DNA of 7,440 nucleotides from positions 1 to 7,440 of the forward strand of contig CANPZQ010000096.1 of assembly GCA_947588775.1 (NCBI GenBank), written 5' to 3'. Numbering within the stretch: position 1 is the stretch's first letter; the number at the start of each line of letters is the position of its first letter. This document shows positions 5,399 through 7,440 of the stretch, piece after piece. The notes beneath the pieces are model-generated. The model had not been told where the DNA came from and made no database searches. It saw only the letters and a program-made list of their open reading frames with translations. A program made the position numbers and the translations under genes. This DNA comes from an uncultured Clostridia bacterium (GTDB taxonomy: Bacteria; Bacillota; Clostridia; Oscillospirales; Ruminococcaceae).

Positions 5399-5410
5399 CT
5401 GCCGATAATC
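5382..5410. promoter_or_regulatory. Inverted repeat GATTATC-N15-GATAATC upstream of the Clp gene
   Basis: The 7-bp arms (5382-5388 and 5404-5410) are perfectly complementary and overlap the possible promoter region. Arm length and spacing are almost the same as in the repeat at 5337-5364, and both left arms contain TGATT when the preceding base is included. Confidence 0.35.
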
Positions 5411-5440
5411 CATAGAGAACTTCGGAAAGGAATGAGCTAA

Positions 5441-7440
5441 ATGTTTGAATTCAACGAGCTTTACGGCAGCGACAACTTCACCGAGGCCGCGCTTCATGCA
5501 GTTGGCTTCGCGATACGCCGCGCCTCGCAGCTGGGACACACCTACGTCGGCACCGAGCACCTTCTTTTGGGGCTTTTGTGCGACGGAACATCGGCGGCCT
5601 CGGCGATTTTGGAGAGATTTTCGGTGACATATAAGGCGGTGGAGGAAAAAATCGCCGAGCTTATCGGAACCGGCGAGCCGACCGCCGTCACCGGCTCTAT
5701 GCTTACGCCGGCGGCGAAGCGGTGCATTCGCTTTGCGAAAAAAACGGCTCTTGAAATTTCTTCCACAAAGGCGGGAACCGAGCATATCCTCTGCGCGATT
5801 TTGAATCAGCAGAATTCCACCGCGCGGAGCATTCTTTTAGACCTCGACTGCAACATCGCGAAGCTCTGCTCGAGCGCGGGGGAAGCCGTCGAGAAAAGCG
5901 CGGTTTTCGGGCGGCCGAAGGAGCCGCAGCGTTTTGCGCAGCTTGAAAAATACGGCTTCGACATGGTTGAACGCGCGCGGCGGCAGGGCTACGACCCATG
6001 CGCCGAACGCGACGCGGAACTTGAGCGGATAACCGAGATTCTGATGAGACGCGGGAAAAACAATCCCTGCCTCGTCGGAGAAGCCGGGGTCGGAAAAACC
6101 GCCGTAGTCGAGGCATTGGCTGCGAAAATCGCCAACGGAGAGGTTCCTCCCGCGCTCGGCGGGAAGAGGATTTTCTCGCTGAGCCTTACATCCCTCCTTG
6201 CGGGGGCAAAGTACCGCGGCGACTTCGAGGAGCGGCTTAAGGCCTGCATCGAGGAGGCCGGGCGTACCGGGGACGTCATACTTTTTATAGATGAGCTGCA
6301 TACGCTCGTCGGCGCGGGCGCGGCGGAGGGCGCAATCGACGCGGCGAATATCTTGAAACCGATGCTTGCGCGCGGCGAGCTTAGACTTATCGGCGCGACC
6401 ACCCTTGACGAATACCGAAAGGTAATCGAGGGCGACAAGGCGTTGGAGCGGCGGTTCTGCGTTGTCAGAATAAACGAGCCGTCGGGGGCGGCGGCAGTGA
6501 AGATGCTTAAAACCGTGAAGCCGAGATATGAGCAGCACCACGGTGTCGTAATCGAGGACGGCGCAATCGAGGCGGCGGTAAGCCTTTCGGCGAGGTATAT
6601 AACCGACAGATTTTTGCCGGACAAGGCGATTGACGTCATCGACGAAGCGTGCGCCTCCGTAAAGCTCAAGGACTTTACAGAGGCCGTCCCGAGGGGCAAT
6701 CTTTCCTCGGCCTTCAACGACTATGTAAGCGGGAAAATCCCGAAGGAACGCTACTTTGAGGAGCTCTTCCGAAACACCCGGAAGCGGGGCGGAATATCTT
6801 CCGTAACGGCGAAAGACGTGGAAAGGGTTATCACTTTACAGACCTCAATTCCGCAGGAACGGCTTTTGGGGATAAATTCCGAGGAGCTTTCGGAAAAGCT
6901 ATGCGAAAAAATAATCGGCCAGCGCGACGCGGTTCAAACGCTGGTCGGCGCGGTGAAGCGCGTCGGCGCGGGGCTTCGTGGCGGAGAGAGGCCGCTTGCG
7001 GCGTTGATGTTCTCGGGGCCGACGGGGGTCGGGAAAACCGAGCTTGCGCGGGAGTTTTCGCGGCTCGTTTTCGGCGAGGATTCGCTGATTCGCTTTGACA
7101 TGTCGGAATTTTCCGAGCGGCATACCGTTTCGCGGCTCATAGGCTCGCCGCCGGGCTATGTCGGGTACAATCAGGGCGGCGAGCTCACCGAAAGGGTTCG
7201 TCGCAGGCCGTCGGGGGTGGTGCTCTTCGACGAGCTCGAAAAGGCGGACAGGGAGGTCGCGGCCCTGCTTTTGCAGCTTCTTGACACCGGCTTTCTCACC
7301 GACAGCACCGGCAGAAGGGTTTCCTTTAAAAGCTGCGCGGTTATAATGACGACAAACGCCACGCCGGTGGGCGGCGGGCTTTGCGGCTTCGGGAGCGTTC
7401 AGAAGGGCGGCGCGAGAGATGGGCTTTCGCGGGTGTTTTC
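5441..7440 (+). CDS. clpC: ClpC-type AAA+ ATPase subunit of Clp protease, 3' end cut off by the window
   Basis: 666 codons are open to the window edge, so roughly the last fifth is missing. The N-domain (1-145) holds two Clp_N repeats (GTEHLLLGLL near 37; GTEHILCAIL near 112). AAA domain 1 has Walker A GEAGVGKT (213-220), the pore loop around Tyr258 in KYRGDFEER, Walker B ILFIDE (280-285) and arginine-finger ALERRF (335-339). AAA domain 2 has Walker A GPTGVGKT (526-533), pore loop GSPPGYVGY (568-576), Walker B VVLFDE (593-598) and sensor Asn639. The segment LCGFG (647-651) sits where ClpC has its VGF loop that docks on ClpP, which argues against ClpB. Such proteins unfold substrates for ClpP. 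The middle region (about 409-455) is short and lacks the full coiled coil expected of ClpC. ctsR, mcsA and mcsB are not upstream. An in-frame TAA abuts the ATG, fixing the start; the ribosome binding site is AAAGGA (5426-5431). It may be a ClpC paralog. Confidence 0.93.
   Translation, partial: MFEFNELYGSDNFTEAALHAVGFAIRRASQLGHTYVGTEHLLLGLLCDGTSAASAILERFSVTYKAVEEKIAELIGTGEPTAVTGSMLTPAAKRCIRFAKKTALEISSTKAGTEHILCAILNQQNSTARSILLDLDCNIAKLCSSAGEAVEKSAVFGRPKEPQRFAQLEKYGFDMVERARRQGYDPCAERDAELERITEILMRRGKNNPCLVGEAGVGKTAVVEALAAKIANGEVPPALGGKRIFSLSLTSLLAGAKYRGDFEERLKACIEEAGRTGDVILFIDELHTLVGAGAAEGAIDAANILKPMLARGELRLIGATTLDEYRKVIEGDKALERRFCVVRINEPSGAAAVKMLKTVKPRYEQHHGVVIEDGAIEAAVSLSARYITDRFLPDKAIDVIDEACASVKLKDFTEAVPRGNLSSAFNDYVSGKIPKERYFEELFRNTRKRGGISSVTAKDVERVITLQTSIPQERLLGINSEELSEKLCEKIIGQRDAVQTLVGAVKRVGAGLRGGERPLAALMFSGPTGVGKTELAREFSRLVFGEDSLIRFDMSEFSERHTVSRLIGSPPGYVGYNQGGELTERVRRRPSGVVLFDELEKADREVAALLLQLLDTGFLTDSTGRRVSFKSCAVIMTTNATPVGGGLCGFGSVQKGGARDGLSRVF

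Noticed and set aside
5243..5440. CtsR operator or CIRCE element for the Clp gene
   Set aside because: No GGTCAAA-type direct heptads and no TTAGCACTC-N9-GAGTGCTAA repeat are present.
5837..6717. Two long minus-strand frames (234 and 242 codons) opposite the Clp gene
   Set aside because: They are antisense shadows created by GC-rich third positions of the Clp gene. The plus-strand frame is an unbroken Clp ATPase with all motifs, and the minus products resemble nothing.
5441..7440. ClpB disaggregase
   Set aside because: There is no long ClpB coiled-coil insertion, and a GF-containing ClpP docking loop is present after sensor 1 of the second AAA domain.

Overview
The window looks like chromosomal DNA of a low-redundancy, moderately GC-rich Gram-positive bacterium, most likely a Clostridia/Oscillospiraceae-type gut Firmicute. 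This rests on strong AGGAGG-like ribosome binding sites, an ECF sigma/membrane anti-sigma pair of the Firmicute kind, a YdiF-like ABC-F protein, a tiny Cys-Gly protein of a kind common in that group, and a ClpC-type ATPase. The assignment is inference, because no rRNA or other marker gene is present. No transposon, phage gene, CRISPR array, tRNA or rRNA was found.

Layout, left to right. (1) 50-1566, minus strand: an ECF sigma factor gene followed by a membrane protein gene, the presumed anti-sigma factor. They overlap in ATGA and look translationally coupled. (2) 1567-1920: a non-coding divergent spacer holding a perfect 12-bp palindrome, a very strong G-quadruplex motif on the minus strand, a pyrimidine-rich heptamer repeat tract, and a clear extended -10 promoter. 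(3) 1921-3855, plus strand: a complete two-domain ABC-F ATPase gene. (4) 3891-3917: a hairpin shared by the two convergent units. (5) 3916-4871, minus strand: a small two-helix membrane protein followed by a TetR-family regulator (GTG start). A leader with two promoters and several palindromes precedes them (4902-5006), which suggests autoregulation. (6) 5078-5242, minus strand: a 54-residue membrane-anchored protein with an 11-cysteine Gly/Cys/Asn tail, followed by a hairpin. (7) 5441 to the window edge, plus strand: a two-domain Clp/Hsp100 ATPase, cut off by the window end. It is divergent from the Cys-rich gene across a 198-bp spacer that carries two widely spaced inverted repeats.

Functionally this is a set of small housekeeping and stress-response units, not one pathway: envelope sensing (sigma/anti-sigma), ribosome rescue or translation-factor ATPase (ABC-F), a self-regulated membrane protein/TetR unit, and protein quality control (Clp). 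The least ordinary elements are the G-rich/heptamer spacer at 1753-1858, the palindrome-rich leader of the TetR operon, the Cys-rich micro-protein, and a solo Clp ATPase with a shortened middle domain. I did not find convincing evidence of a wholly new multi-gene system.
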